A stretch of DNA of 64,000 bases, taken from positions 1-64,000 of the forward strand of contig JACKBT010000024.1 of assembly GCA_020634415.1 (NCBI GenBank). Reading direction: 5' to 3'. Both the position numbers and the translations under genes were made by a program. The stretch is from Ardenticatenaceae bacterium (GTDB taxonomy: Bacteria > Chloroflexota > Anaerolineae > Promineifilales > Promineifilaceae). Within the stretch, counting starts at the first letter, position 1, and each line of letters opens with the position of its first letter. A model generated the notes under the pieces. The model ran no database searches. It saw only the letters and a program-made list of their open reading frames with translations, and had not been told where the DNA came from. Below are positions 7,807 through 16,519 of this stretch, one piece after another.

Positions 7807-8802
7807 TCAGGGTACCCAGGAAAGGCCATTTAGAGCAGTGGTTTCTAAAAGCTGCTGCCGATTTGTACCGTCGGGATTCATCACATAGACACCGGTGCTG
7901 CTAATGTAGGCCAGGAAACGGCCGTCTGGACTAAACGCCCCGTGCAAGCCCACATCATCAATATCGGCAATCAGTTCTGGTTCGCTGCCTGTCACCGGCA
8001 CACGCCACCAATCGGAAGGCAGATTGTGCGCAGCGGCCGTTTTTACACCCAATAAACGGTCCCACCAGGACAATTGGCTGGTGGCAAGCATCACCCCACT
8101 AAAATAAACCATCGTGCCGTCGGGCGAGAAGATAGGCACATCTACGGCTTCAAATAGGCCAGAGGGGAGGAGGGAAGTGGGATTACGGCCGTCTGCCTCG
8201 GTCACAATCAGTTCATTCACCAGTGTCTCGGGATGAATGAACACATAGGCCAACTGTGTGCCATCCGGGGAAAGGCGCGGCCAAATGGCATCATTGGCGA
8301 GAATGTCTATCTCGCCCGTGTCCTGATGTAGTCGTTCCAATTGGCTGACATAGCCCCGGCTGTTGTCGGCAGGAAAAACATGGGCGTAGATGAGAAAACG
8401 GCCGTCGGGCGACCACACCGGGTCAAAAAATGTCTCGCCCTCACCAGAGGCCAAATCCACCAGACGCGGCACAGCTTCCGGTTCGCGCAGCATCAGATAG
8501 AGATCGGTATAGCCAAATTGGATTTCGCCTTCGGGCGGGGCAGGGGCGTAGGCCACCACAAGCTGATGGCCATCGGCAGAAGCATGAGCATAGGATAACC
8601 AGGCGCGATCCGGCACGGTGAGGAGGGTGACGGTTTGCTTGGTGGTCAGATTGTACTCTACCAGGTTAAGTTCGTTGTCTTCTAACTGGGTGAAGATAAG
8701 GCTGCCAGTGGGGGAATGAGGGTCAGGAACGGCCGTTTCCGGCTTCTCTGTGTTACAAGCAGTCAGCCAGATAAGGAGGGGAATAAGCCAGCAGGTACGC
8801 AT
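7807..8802 (-). CDS. TolB-like beta-propeller lipoprotein
   Basis: The 331-residue protein has a type II signal peptide ending in the lipobox LTAC (Cys16), so it should be anchored outside the cytoplasmic membrane. The rest is a WD40/TolB-like propeller with repeated SPDGRF, SPDGTQLAY and SPDGTMVYFS blades. Such lipoproteins commonly act as extracytoplasmic scaffolds or sensors. It is followed within one base by the DUF6504 gene and preceded by the radical SAM gene, suggesting one transcript. Confidence 0.8.
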   Translation of the reverse strand: MRTCWLIPLLIWLTACNTEKPETAVPDPHSPTGSLIFTQLEDNELNLVEYNLTTKQTVTLLTVPDRAWLSYAHASADGHQLVVAYAPAPPEGEIQFGYTDLYLMLREPEAVPRLVDLASGEGETFFDPVWSPDGRFLIYAHVFPADNSRGYVSQLERLHQDTGEIDILANDAIWPRLSPDGTQLAYVFIHPETLVNELIVTEADGRNPTSLLPSGLFEAVDVPIFSPDGTMVYFSGVMLATSQLSWWDRLLGVKTAAAHNLPSDWWRVPVTGSEPELIADIDDVGLHGAFSPDGRFLAYISSTGVYVMNPDGTNRQQLLETTALNGLSWVP

Positions 8803-8815
8803 GGCTCAAATTGTA

Positions 8816-9985
8816 CTAGAAGAGGCGTAATTGGCGTAACGGCCGTTTGCCATCCACCAACACAAACGGCTCCATACGTTTCGTCTGCACCCCAATAGCC
8901 CGCAAATCCTGCAAATCGCGCACTTTCGTGTGCCGCCGTTCCTGCACAATGACTTGGGCACTTTTGGGGCCAATGCCTGGCACACGCAGCAGCTCATCGC
9001 GGCTGGCGCGGTTCACTTCTAGGGGATTTTCCAGCAGTTCAGCCTGCGCCCAGGCCAGTTTGGGGTCTTCAAGCAGCGGCAAATTGCCCCACTGGTCAAA
9101 AGGCATCTCCTCTAAATCGAAGCCGTAATCGCGGAAGAGGAATGAAGCCTGGTAGAGGCGGTGCTGGCGCAGGGGGTTTTCGGCGGGCAGGTTTTCCAGG
9201 GGGGTGTTGAGGATGGGGCTAAAGGCGGAAAAGTAGGTGCGACGCAGCCGCAGCTCTTGGTAGAGGTATTCGGCCGTTTGCAGCAGTTCCAAATCACTTT
9301 CACCGGCCGCACCCACCACAAATTGGGTGACGGTTGAGGGCCAACGGCCGTTCCAACCCTTCCGTCCCTCCTGCGAACGCCGAATCTGCTCCACCCATTG
9401 CAGCGGCTTGAGCAGTTCCGCAAAAAACTCCTTTTTAGGAGCCAGTGCTGCCAGCCGCTTCTCGTTGGGGGCTTCCAGGTTGATAGAGAGGCGATCCACC
9501 AACTGCATGGCCCGTTCTACCTGTGCTTCCTCGGCCCCGGGCATGATTTTGAGGTGCAGGTAGCCCTTGAACTGGTGTTTTTGGCGCAGGATTTCGGCCG
9601 TTTCAATCAACTTGTCCTGGGTACGCAACCCGCCTTTAATGATGCCCGAACTAAGGAACAGGCCATTAATCAGGCCAGCGCGGTTCATATCGGACACGGT
9701 TTGGGCCATCTCTTCGGGTTTGAAGGTGGTGCGGCGATAACTGCGGCCAGCACGGAAGGGGCAGTAGTAACAGTCTCGCTCACACGCGGAGGTGAGCATA
9801 GTTTTGAGAATCGGCACGGTTTTGCCGCCCATAGCCGCATTGAAAATGCCTAAAGAGCTTTTCTTGGCTGGTAAGTCGTCTTTGGGCAGCACTTGCCCAC
9901 AGGGGGCGATCTGTGAGCCAACTTCTTCGGCTGGTTCCAGGTGCATTTGGGTGGCGGTGAGTTTGAGTTTATCGGCCGTTTCCAT
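8816..9985 (-). CDS. Radical SAM protein of the DNA modification/repair type, with HhH tail
   Basis: The 389-residue protein binds a 4Fe-4S cluster through C68, C72 and C75 (CERDCYYC) and should use S-adenosylmethionine to make a radical. The following barrel contains LFLSSGIIKGG and LHLKIMPG. Its C-terminus has a helix-hairpin-helix DNA-binding motif (RVPGIGPKSAQVIV, about 332-346). This combination matches the radical SAM family annotated as putative DNA modification/repair protein that often pairs with a uracil-DNA-glycosylase-like partner (TIGR03916 type). No such partner gene is adjacent. The chemical reaction is unknown. Confidence 0.85.
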   Translation of the reverse strand: METADKLKLTATQMHLEPAEEVGSQIAPCGQVLPKDDLPAKKSSLGIFNAAMGGKTVPILKTMLTSACERDCYYCPFRAGRSYRRTTFKPEEMAQTVSDMNRAGLINGLFLSSGIIKGGLRTQDKLIETAEILRQKHQFKGYLHLKIMPGAEEAQVERAMQLVDRLSINLEAPNEKRLAALAPKKEFFAELLKPLQWVEQIRRSQEGRKGWNGRWPSTVTQFVVGAAGESDLELLQTAEYLYQELRLRRTYFSAFSPILNTPLENLPAENPLRQHRLYQASFLFRDYGFDLEEMPFDQWGNLPLLEDPKLAWAQAELLENPLEVNRASRDELLRVPGIGPKSAQVIVQERRHTKVRDLQDLRAIGVQTKRMEPFVLVDGKRPLRQLRLF

Positions 9986-10030
9986 GCCCTAATTATAGAA
10001 CATTCGTCCTAATAATCAACAAACTCGCAG

Positions 10031-10873
10031 CTATATTTCGATCACTATGAGGTCTTCGCCGATGTAGATGGGGCCGGGAAAGGTGGCGCGGACATCGTGG
10101 GCGAGGGAGGTCATCATATCGGCCGTTTTCGGGCGAAAATGGGTCAAGATAAGGCTTTGGGTATTGGCTTGCGCCGCCATGTGGCCGACTTGCCCAGAGG
10201 TGGCAATGATATGCCGAGCCATTTCTTCAAACTGCAAAGCGGCTACTTCAGCCTCGGCCAGGTAGCAGGACAAAACCAGGGCATCGGCATTTTGAGCCAG
10301 TTCGTGCAAGCCTGCACAGGCCACCGTGTCACCACCAATCGCCAACACTTTGCCCGCCGCTTCCAGCCGATAGCCTAAACAAAGCCACTGCGCTGTGGAC
10401 AAGCCTAAATTGTCACCATGACTCATCTTCTCGGCGGAGATGCGCCATTGGTCTGTGTTTAATGACCAGCCGGGCGTAATGTCGGTGGCTTGGATAATTT
10501 CTTGTATGTTGGGGACATCTGGTTCAAGGTGCTGGGTGAAGGCGATGTCACGATTGAAAACGTGGTTGAGCAGGGCGGCGATGATGGCAGATGTACCGGT
10601 TGGGCCGTAGATGGGGAGGGGGTGGGAACGGCCGTTGTGCCAAATCCCCATAATCAACTCCCCCAAATCACAAATATGATCGTAATGATGGTGCGTAACA
10701 AAAATGGCATCCAGTTCAACAGGGTTTTTGCCCTGCTTGAGCAGTTGCATCGTCACGCCGCGTCCGGCATCAAAAAGTAAATTGGCTCCAGCCAACTCGA
10801 CCAGCATCGCTGTACTGGCGGGCCGAGTCGCATCCAGAATAGGTGTGCCAGTGCCTAATAAATGAAGTTTCAC
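10031..10873 (-). CDS. RNase Z-like MBL-fold hydrolase
   Basis: The 280-residue protein opens with the beta-lactamase-fold strand MKLHLLGTGTP and carries HHHYDH at residues 61-66, the zinc-binding HxHxDH motif, plus later metal-ligand positions GGDT and LTHFRP. This is the ElaC/arylsulfatase-like branch. Whether it is the tRNA 3' endonuclease or a related phosphodiesterase cannot be decided; the RNase Z exosite arm is not obvious. It ends a tight minus-strand pair, seven bases after the SRPBCC gene. Confidence 0.78.
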   Translation of the reverse strand: MKLHLLGTGTPILDATRPASTAMLVELAGANLLFDAGRGVTMQLLKQGKNPVELDAIFVTHHHYDHICDLGELIMGIWHNGRSHPLPIYGPTGTSAIIAALLNHVFNRDIAFTQHLEPDVPNIQEIIQATDITPGWSLNTDQWRISAEKMSHGDNLGLSTAQWLCLGYRLEAAGKVLAIGGDTVACAGLHELAQNADALVLSCYLAEAEVAALQFEEMARHIIATSGQVGHMAAQANTQSLILTHFRPKTADMMTSLAHDVRATFPGPIYIGEDLIVIEI

Positions 10874-10880
10874 ATTGAAG

Positions 10881-11324
10881 TTACTTGCGGCTTTCCACCA
10901 AAGCTTTCAGGTCTTCCAGGCTCTTTTCCAGGTTTTGCACGTTCATGCGCTCGACCACCAGTTTGTTAACAGCCTGGCCGATGCTGCCACCGGGCATTTC
11001 ATACTCAAAGCGGCAGCTTACACGGGTGTCATCACCTTCTGGTGTATAAAACCAGCGGCTTTTGCCGGTGATCATGCCATCTAATTTGAGCAGCAGGCTT
11101 TCGCCCTTGACCAGACGCAGGGATGTCATGCTCATCTTGAAATTGATGCCTGCCGAGCGGTAGACCATTTTAACCGCCCCGCCGGGATCGGGATATGCGC
11201 CTTCTAATTCGACTGATTGCACGCCAGCATACCATTGGGGCAGCAGATTGCCATCTAAGGTAACAGCATCTACTTCGTCAGGTGTGGCCTTCACTACAAT
11301 GGATTTCTCTACTACAGTTGTCAT
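10881..11324 (-). CDS. SRPBCC-superfamily protein
   Basis: The 147-residue protein has the START/polyketide-cyclase layout: an N-terminal strand (VVEKSIVVKATPDEV), a middle sheet with WFYTPEGDDTRVSCRFEYEMP and a long C-terminal helix ending NLEKSLEDLKALVESRK. These proteins bind hydrophobic ligands in a central cavity or act as cyclases; no catalytic residues are evident. AGGAGG precedes the ATG. It overlaps nothing and is divergent from the ureohydrolase gene. Confidence 0.75.
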   Translation of the reverse strand: MTTVVEKSIVVKATPDEVDAVTLDGNLLPQWYAGVQSVELEGAYPDPGGAVKMVYRSAGINFKMSMTSLRLVKGESLLLKLDGMITGKSRWFYTPEGDDTRVSCRFEYEMPGGSIGQAVNKLVVERMNVQNLEKSLEDLKALVESRK

Positions 11325-11441
11325 GATGATCCTCCTATCATGGCAAAAAATGGGGAATAATTGGGCAGAGTGTAGCAGAATTGGTACGGTCTGCCAGCCC
11401 GTTTTTAGGTTATCGTTGGAATTGGTATATTGGTACTATGT

Positions 11442-11476
11442 GGGGAGATTAGTAATCTCCAATCTCTAATCTCCCC
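11442..11476. repeat. AGTCTCC-family heptamer hairpin
   Basis: GGGGAGATTAG at the left is complementary to CTAATCTCCCC at the right, with ATCTCCAATCTC words in between. It sits directly before the ureohydrolase ribosome site, so it forms part of that mRNA leader. Confidence 0.7.
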
Positions 11477-11495
11477 GGTTTTCCTGGAGGTAATG

Positions 11496-12455
11496 ATGAA
11501 AGGATATGGGCCTGTAGATGCAATGATGTTTCCCCGTTTTAGCGGCTTGCGCACGTTTATGCGGCTGCCGCATGTGACGGATTTGGCGGGGGTAGATTTT
11601 GCGATTGTGGGAATTCCGTTTGATACGGGAGCCACGTATCGGGTGGGGGCACGGTTTGGGCCAGAGGGAATTCGGTCGGCATCGGTGTTGTTACGGCCGT
11701 TTCATCCCGAACTCAACGTCAATATCTTCGAGCATCTGTCTGGCGTGGACTATGGTGATTTGTCTACCGTACCAGGGTATTTGCCCGAAAGCCACGCCAA
11801 AATCACGGAGCAGTTATTGCCCATTTTGGCAGCCGGTGTCACCACCATTGGTTTAGGTGGCGATCATTCCATTACACTGCCAGAGTTACGGGCAGTGGCA
11901 CAGAAGCACGGGCCGGTGGGATTGGTTCATTTTGATTCGCATGGGGATGTGTGGCACAGCTATTTTGAGGGCAAGGATACACATGGCACACCCATTCGCC
12001 GCGCTGTGGAGGAGGGGCTGATTGATGTGACGCGCTCCAGCCAGATTGGGCTGCGCGGCTCCACCTACGATGCCGATGATATTCAGATGTCGCGGGATTT
12101 GGGGTTTCAGGTGTTTACAGCCAGTGAGGTGCGGCAGGTGGGGTTGGCTGGGGTGATAACGGCCGTTAAGCAGCGTGCCGGTGCCGGGCCATGCTTCCTC
12201 ACGTTCGACATTGATTTCGTGGATCCGACATTTGCTCCGGCCACCGGCACGCCTGAGGTGGGTGGGTTTAATAGTTGGGAGTCACAATATTTGTTAAGGG
12301 GCCTGCAAGGCGTGAACTTCGTCGCCTTTGATTTGGTCGAAGTGTCGCCGCCTTACGACACCCCAGGGGCCACCACCGCCTTGTTAGCCGCCACCTTGGT
12401 ATATGAATTTTTAGGGCTGCTGGCAAAATCGCGGTCTGGTGACATGGCCGGGTAA
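11496..12455 (+). CDS. speB: Agmatinase/ureohydrolase family enzyme
   Basis: The 319-residue protein carries the three arginase-fold manganese motifs: GGDHS, FDSHGD (usual form DAHxD, here Ser for Ala) and DIDFVDP. It should hydrolyse a guanidino group releasing urea, most simply agmatine to putrescine, though guanidinobutyrase or guanidine hydrolase activity cannot be excluded. I chose the ATG at 11496, five bases after GGAGG. Its last 103 bases overlap the 3' end of the convergent SPFH gene. No other polyamine gene is nearby. Confidence 0.82.
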   Translation: MKGYGPVDAMMFPRFSGLRTFMRLPHVTDLAGVDFAIVGIPFDTGATYRVGARFGPEGIRSASVLLRPFHPELNVNIFEHLSGVDYGDLSTVPGYLPESHAKITEQLLPILAAGVTTIGLGGDHSITLPELRAVAQKHGPVGLVHFDSHGDVWHSYFEGKDTHGTPIRRAVEEGLIDVTRSSQIGLRGSTYDADDIQMSRDLGFQVFTASEVRQVGLAGVITAVKQRAGAGPCFLTFDIDFVDPTFAPATGTPEVGGFNSWESQYLLRGLQGVNFVAFDLVEVSPPYDTPGATTALLAATLVYEFLGLLAKSRSGDMAG

Positions 12456-13237
12456 ACCAGCGTTACCCCGTTTTGGCCCATCTTGTAGATGCGCTCTAGT
12501 TCCATCAGCCGCTGCATATCGCCTTCGGAGAATTGGCTGATCACTTGCTGCATCCGCGCCAAACCTTTGGCTTCCGTTTCCATTTGCAGATGGTGCTCGT
12601 GTGCCGCTTCTAGGGCCTTTTTCACATGGGGCGGCAGTTCGATGGCCCCAATCATTACACTGGCAATCTCAAAGCCAAGTACAGCCAATCTTTGCGCCAC
12701 TAACTCTTTTACCTGGCGTTCCAGTCGTTTGTGTGTACCCGGCTGCGTCAGATGCTCGATGGTGTATTCGCCGATGATGTGCTGCAAGCTGTTGTTCATG
12801 AAGTTTTGGGCGATAACGGCCGCTTTCGTCGGCAAACTTCGTGCTAATTTGGGCCAACTTGCCGGATCCGTCTTAAACGGATTCAAACTGTAGGTGAGTG
12901 ACCAATCTACACTGAGTGAAATGCCGCCAATGGTTTGCAAGCCCTGGCTGCAGCCTTTCACCGAGGTGGGCGCAGTTGAAATAGTTTCTACCACTTCCTC
13001 CAAAAAGGGCGTGAGGCGGTGATGGCCTGTGGGTAAGAAGCGGCTGAAAGCACGGCGTTCCGCATGATAAACGACAGCGATTTCCATTTCGGGAACGCGA
13101 ATGTAAGACCATTGATAAAGATACCAGATGAGAAAGAGGGAGGTGAGGAGAACGGCCGTTACCCCCATGCCCGTTAATCCCCACAAAATGCCTGCTACTA
13201 GCGTTGCTCCCGCAATTGCTACCGTAAACTTAAACAT
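12353..13237 (-). CDS. SPFH/band-7 domain membrane protein
   Basis: The 294-residue protein has an N-terminal hydrophobic hairpin (about 5-42), then an SPFH-type domain beginning VPEMEIAVVYHAERRAF with a ring-forming helical stretch containing ERQVKELVAQRLAVLGFEI and EAAHEHHLQMETEAKGLARM. Family members (flotillin, HflK/C, prohibitin) form membrane-attached rings that organise proteases or lipid domains. AGGAG precedes the ATG. It has the best promoter in the window, with two operator-like palindromes. Its 3' end overlaps the convergent ureohydrolase. Confidence 0.8.
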   Translation of the reverse strand: MFKFTVAIAGATLVAGILWGLTGMGVTAVLLTSLFLIWYLYQWSYIRVPEMEIAVVYHAERRAFSRFLPTGHHRLTPFLEEVVETISTAPTSVKGCSQGLQTIGGISLSVDWSLTYSLNPFKTDPASWPKLARSLPTKAAVIAQNFMNNSLQHIIGEYTIEHLTQPGTHKRLERQVKELVAQRLAVLGFEIASVMIGAIELPPHVKKALEAAHEHHLQMETEAKGLARMQQVISQFSEGDMQRLMELERIYKMGQNGVTLVYPAMSPDRDFASSPKNSYTKVAANKAVVAPGVS

Positions 13238-13299
13238 GATTCAACTCCTGTGACCATCTTTGATGATTATCAAAGAACCTAATTGATGCCAATACGATT

Positions 13300-13355
13300 A
13301 GTGTATTTATCACACTTATACGAGGCATTATAGTGTCATAATCACACTTTGTCAA
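13300..13355 (-). promoter_or_regulatory. Consensus promoter with twin AGTGT-N7-ACACT operators
   Basis: Reading on the minus strand, TTGACA (13355-13350) and TATAAT (13332-13327) are 17 bases apart, an exact sigma-70 consensus. AGTGT-N7-ACACT occurs at 13332-13348, covering the spacer, and again at 13300-13316, over the start of the transcript. Their centres are 32 bases apart, three helical turns. This is the layout of a promoter shut by a dimeric repressor, here in front of the SPFH gene. Confidence 0.75.
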
Positions 13356-13459
13356 CCACCAACTTCACTGGCCCCATATTCCCATCTTTCCGATTCAACC
13401 CTCACCGTTTATAATCAAATCAACCTCGGCTTATCAGACATAATAAAAGGAGTAAACTC

Positions 13460-14188
13460 ATGTTGAAAAATGGCTCATTTACGGAAGGTTGGATAGACGT
13501 GCAGGCCCCTTATGGCTACTTAATCAACCAGGAACCGAATGGGTGGCACTTGCGTTGGCTGGATGTAGGCGAAGACCTTTTTGGGTCTGGTGATAAGGCG
13601 ACGGGGGTGCCTGAATGTGTCCACAAATTGGCACGTCAGTTGCCCGGCAACGAGCAGTTGGGGGCCAAAGATGCCCTTATTTTGGAAGGAGACACAACCT
13701 ACAAAATATTCAACTCGGGAGCAGCCTTTGGGGCCGAGCTTTCGCAAACGGTGACGGGTTTGCAGCCAGGCAGCCAGGCCACGTTGACAACCCCTGTGTT
13801 GGTAGTGCTGTATAAAGACACAGACCCCTACGCGGCCGAATCGGGTGTGTGGATCAATGGTGAAGGGCATTGGGTGAACAGCCATGATATGGGTGGCAGC
13901 CGCCAATGGCATTACCACAAAACTGAGGTGACTGTACCTGCTGATGGCACAATTGAGATTATGATTCGGGTGAAAAGCAAGTGGCAAGCACCCAAAGATT
14001 TCTTCATTGATGGCATCAAATTGGAAGCTACGCCCGCTGGTTCGGTACCCGCCACCACAACACCAACAACTGCCAGCATACTGCGCGTCAGTGTACCCGC
14101 AGGCGTACAAGTGATCACCACCGCGAGCAATGACCCTAATGTGGTTACAATTTCGCTGCCAGAGGGTATGCAGATTGAGTATGTTTAG
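13460..14188 (+). CDS. Uncharacterised protein with a carbohydrate-binding-like beta-sandwich
   Basis: The 242-residue protein has no signal peptide. It opens MLKNGSFTEGW, as many jelly-roll carbohydrate-binding modules do, and the first 190 residues contain alternating strands with GAAFGAELSQTVTGLQPG and MIRVKSKW. A Thr/Pro-rich linker at about 195-205 leads to a short beta C-terminus. I do not recognise a specific family. AAAGGAG precedes the ATG. It is followed 21 bases later by a 2H phosphoesterase on the same strand, which gives no clear functional clue. Confidence 0.65.
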   Translation: MLKNGSFTEGWIDVQAPYGYLINQEPNGWHLRWLDVGEDLFGSGDKATGVPECVHKLARQLPGNEQLGAKDALILEGDTTYKIFNSGAAFGAELSQTVTGLQPGSQATLTTPVLVVLYKDTDPYAAESGVWINGEGHWVNSHDMGGSRQWHYHKTEVTVPADGTIEIMIRVKSKWQAPKDFFIDGIKLEATPAGSVPATTTPTTASILRVSVPAGVQVITTASNDPNVVTISLPEGMQIEYV

Positions 14189-14209
14189 TGAGCATGCCCA
14201 GATGCTTTT

Positions 14210-14758
14210 ATGAAGCAGGGTGATTATCGCATTTTTGTGGAGGCGTTTCCGGTGGGGGAGGGGGCCGACCGGATTCAGGCGGTACGTGAACGGTACGATT
14301 GGAAGACATCGCAAATTACCGCGCCGCATGTGACGTTGGCGGGTACATATTGGCGCACGGGGCCGCCAACGGCCGTTCACGAAGCCAATCTTATCGCCAA
14401 ATTGCATGAAATTTCGTGTAGTAGCGCGTTTGATCTGACGCTGGGTGGCATCAAAACGTTCGGGCAGCGTGTGGTGTACCTGGATGTGGCGATTACGCCG
14501 GCTTTAACGGCCGTTCGTCAGCACCTGCTGCATCTCATGGGGCCAGATAAGCACCACCATTGGACACCCCATCTCACATTAGCCATGCGGCTAAAACCGG
14601 AGGGTGTAAAGCAGATGGTCGAGGAATTGAAGGCAGAGGAGTGGGAAAACGGGCGTTTTACCTTCCCCATTCATGAACTGCACCTGATGCAGCGGGGGGG
14701 TAATGACCCCGCCTGGCGCTCTATTGCCCAATATCAATTAATTGTGAGTAACTCATAA
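14210..14758 (+). CDS. 2'-5' RNA ligase / 2H phosphoesterase family protein
   Basis: The 182-residue protein has the two hallmark HxT(L) motifs, HVTL at about 40-43 and HLTL at about 123-126, in two symmetric halves. Family members open cyclic 2',3'-phosphates or related bonds in RNA and nucleotides. The substrate is unknown; tRNA-derived ends are usual. The second motif is preceded by a His-rich HHHW stretch. The gene closes the short plus-strand pair and converges on the second EamA transporter. Confidence 0.8.
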   Translation: MKQGDYRIFVEAFPVGEGADRIQAVRERYDWKTSQITAPHVTLAGTYWRTGPPTAVHEANLIAKLHEISCSSAFDLTLGGIKTFGQRVVYLDVAITPALTAVRQHLLHLMGPDKHHHWTPHLTLAMRLKPEGVKQMVEELKAEEWENGRFTFPIHELHLMQRGGNDPAWRSIAQYQLIVSNS

Positions 14759-14796
14759 AATAATGGTTTTTCGCCGAACTATACGCAAATTTTGTG

Positions 14797-15699
14797 TCAA
14801 CCGAGGTTGACAATTGCGCGGGATTTGCGGTTGATGAGGGCAATTCCGGCAATGATCAGGCCGACACCGATGAGCATGACGGCCGTTATCTGTTCATCCA
14901 ACAGCAGCCAGCCGCCAAAACCAGTTACAATGGGCATCACGTAGGAGGTCATGGCGGCGGCCGTCGCCCCAAAACGCTTGATATTGTAGAAAGAGAGCAT
15001 CATGCCCAAAAATGTGCCTATAAAAGCGGCATAAGCTAAGGCCAAATAGCCGGTTGTGGTTACAGGGGTTAAATCGAAGCCGAAGAAGAGGATGGACAAG
15101 GGCATAACGACCAATGAGGCTACAAACATACGGATGCTGGCGACATCAAAAGCGTCCATCGCCTGCATATGTTTGCGGGCGTAAATGGTCATGCTGCTGC
15201 CACAGAGCATGGAGATGGCGATAAGTAGGTAGCCCATCCAGGCACTTTGGCCCACATCGGACAGCCCAGTTTCACCGCGCACGGCTAACAGAGCCGCGCC
15301 GCTTAAGGCCAGGAAGACTCCGATGGCTTTGCGCCGGGTCAACAGCTCGTCTGACAAGAAGAAATGGGCAAAGATGATGGTGAGGGCGGGGTTGGTGGTG
15401 AGCAGGATGGAGGTGATGCCGCTGGATAGATATTGCAGGGAGGAGACGATGGCGGTCATGGGAACGGCCGTTCCCAACACCCCCAACAAAATCGCATGCC
15501 GCCAAACCTGCCTATCTCGCGGCCACTGGCGCTGCCGCGACAGGGCGTATACAGACAAATGCGCCAGGCTGGCTAAACTGAGACGCAGACCAATGTAGGT
15601 GGTGGGGTGAAATTGACCGACGCTGAAACGAGAGGCGATGAGTGTGGACCCCCAAAAAAAGCCAAGAATAATGATATAGGGCAGGGCTTGTACAGTCAC
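14797..15699 (-). CDS. EamA/DMT-family transporter
   Basis: The 300-residue protein has about ten hydrophobic segments arranged as two EamA halves (PYIIILGFFWGSTLIASRF and MGYLLIAISMLCGSSM lead the halves). It is a paralogue of the partial gene at 1-605. I chose the GTG at 15699 because it aligns with the start of the paralogue and lies six bases after GGAG; the longer frame runs back through a repeat array and the preceding gene. Exporter of a small metabolite, substrate unknown. Confidence 0.85.
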   Translation of the reverse strand: MTVQALPYIIILGFFWGSTLIASRFSVGQFHPTTYIGLRLSLASLAHLSVYALSRQRQWPRDRQVWRHAILLGVLGTAVPMTAIVSSLQYLSSGITSILLTTNPALTIIFAHFFLSDELLTRRKAIGVFLALSGAALLAVRGETGLSDVGQSAWMGYLLIAISMLCGSSMTIYARKHMQAMDAFDVASIRMFVASLVVMPLSILFFGFDLTPVTTTGYLALAYAAFIGTFLGMMLSFYNIKRFGATAAAMTSYVMPIVTGFGGWLLLDEQITAVMLIGVGLIIAGIALINRKSRAIVNLG

Positions 15700-15720
15700 A
15701 AAATGCTCCGTTATAAATAG

Positions 15721-15775
15721 ATTGGAGATTAGAGATGGGCGATTAACAGTCTCTAATCGCTCATCTCTAATCTCC
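15721..15775. repeat. AGTCTCC-family heptamer inverted array
   Basis: ATTGGAGATTAGAGATGGGCGATTA on one arm is mirrored by TAATCGCTCATCTCTAATCTCC on the other. It lies in the leader of the EamA gene. Confidence 0.75.
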
Positions 15776-15823
15776 TTTGCAGAATGACGGGGATTATAGA
15801 GTGACTGGAAGAAGGAGCCAATT

Positions 15824-16450
15824 TTAGGGCATGGCGCAGAGGAACCAATTCGGCCGTTTTTGCACCACATATTGCCAGCCGCTGTGCCAATTAGCGGACG
15901 AGGGCAGTTGGTTGTTACCGGCGTATAGGTAGCCGGTTGTCTGGGAGGTGGTACGGCTGGTGAAGAAGATGTAGGTGGCTTCGGCTTGGCGGCTTATGTG
16001 GATACGGCCGTTTACCGACAAATAGCCATACGTATCGGGCAACTGCGCTTCGCCCATCGCCCCCGCCGAAATCTGCCCCGCTTCCACCAGGCGCACCACT
16101 TCATTGTAATCATCCCAACGCCATTGAAAGCGTAGGTCTTGCCATATTTCAGCAAAAGGCACCAAATACACAACCAGCAAGGTGCTGATATTGATGAACA
16201 GGGGAATAGCCGCCAGTTTGAGATTGATGGGGCCGCTGTAACGCACGTAGAGGGCCGAGGCCAGCGTGAGGGCAATGACGCTGGCGGTAATGATGCTCAG
16301 GAGCGGGTCGGCCCATTGGCTGGTGGGGTCAATGACGATGATGCGGCGAACGGCCGTTGCCACCACCGCTCCAAACCCTAACCAGGCCGACACCACACCC
16401 AACACCGGAAACTCCTGTCTCTCTTCAGGATAGTAAGGATAACTGCTCAT
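15824..16450 (-). CDS. Uncharacterised membrane protein
   Basis: The 208-residue protein has three or four predicted helices in its N-terminal half (VLGVVSAWLGFGAVVATAV, a pair at about 48-70, and ISTLLVVYLVPF), then a soluble C-terminal part rich in Trp, Tyr and Ser. No family is recognised. AGGAT precedes the ATG weakly. It lies 69 bases downstream of the DUF1361 gene and is probably co-transcribed with it. Confidence 0.65.
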   Translation of the reverse strand: MSSYPYYPEERQEFPVLGVVSAWLGFGAVVATAVRRIIVIDPTSQWADPLLSIITASVIALTLASALYVRYSGPINLKLAAIPLFINISTLLVVYLVPFAEIWQDLRFQWRWDDYNEVVRLVEAGQISAGAMGEAQLPDTYGYLSVNGRIHISRQAEATYIFFTSRTTSQTTGYLYAGNNQLPSSANWHSGWQYVVQKRPNWFLCAMP

Positions 16451-16469
16451 ACGATCCTCCCAAGCAAGT

Positions 16470-16519
16470 AATGGGGGAATTGCGAAGTGACTCCAATTCC
16501 TCCATTACCCAATTACCAA
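16470..16519. repeat. Short-word intergenic array (CAATTAC)
   Basis: The gap between the DUF1361 gene and the next membrane protein holds iterated AATTCCTCCATTACCCAATT and ACCAATTAC words, with a partial complement GTAATGGGGGAATTG at 16467-16481. Confidence 0.5.
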
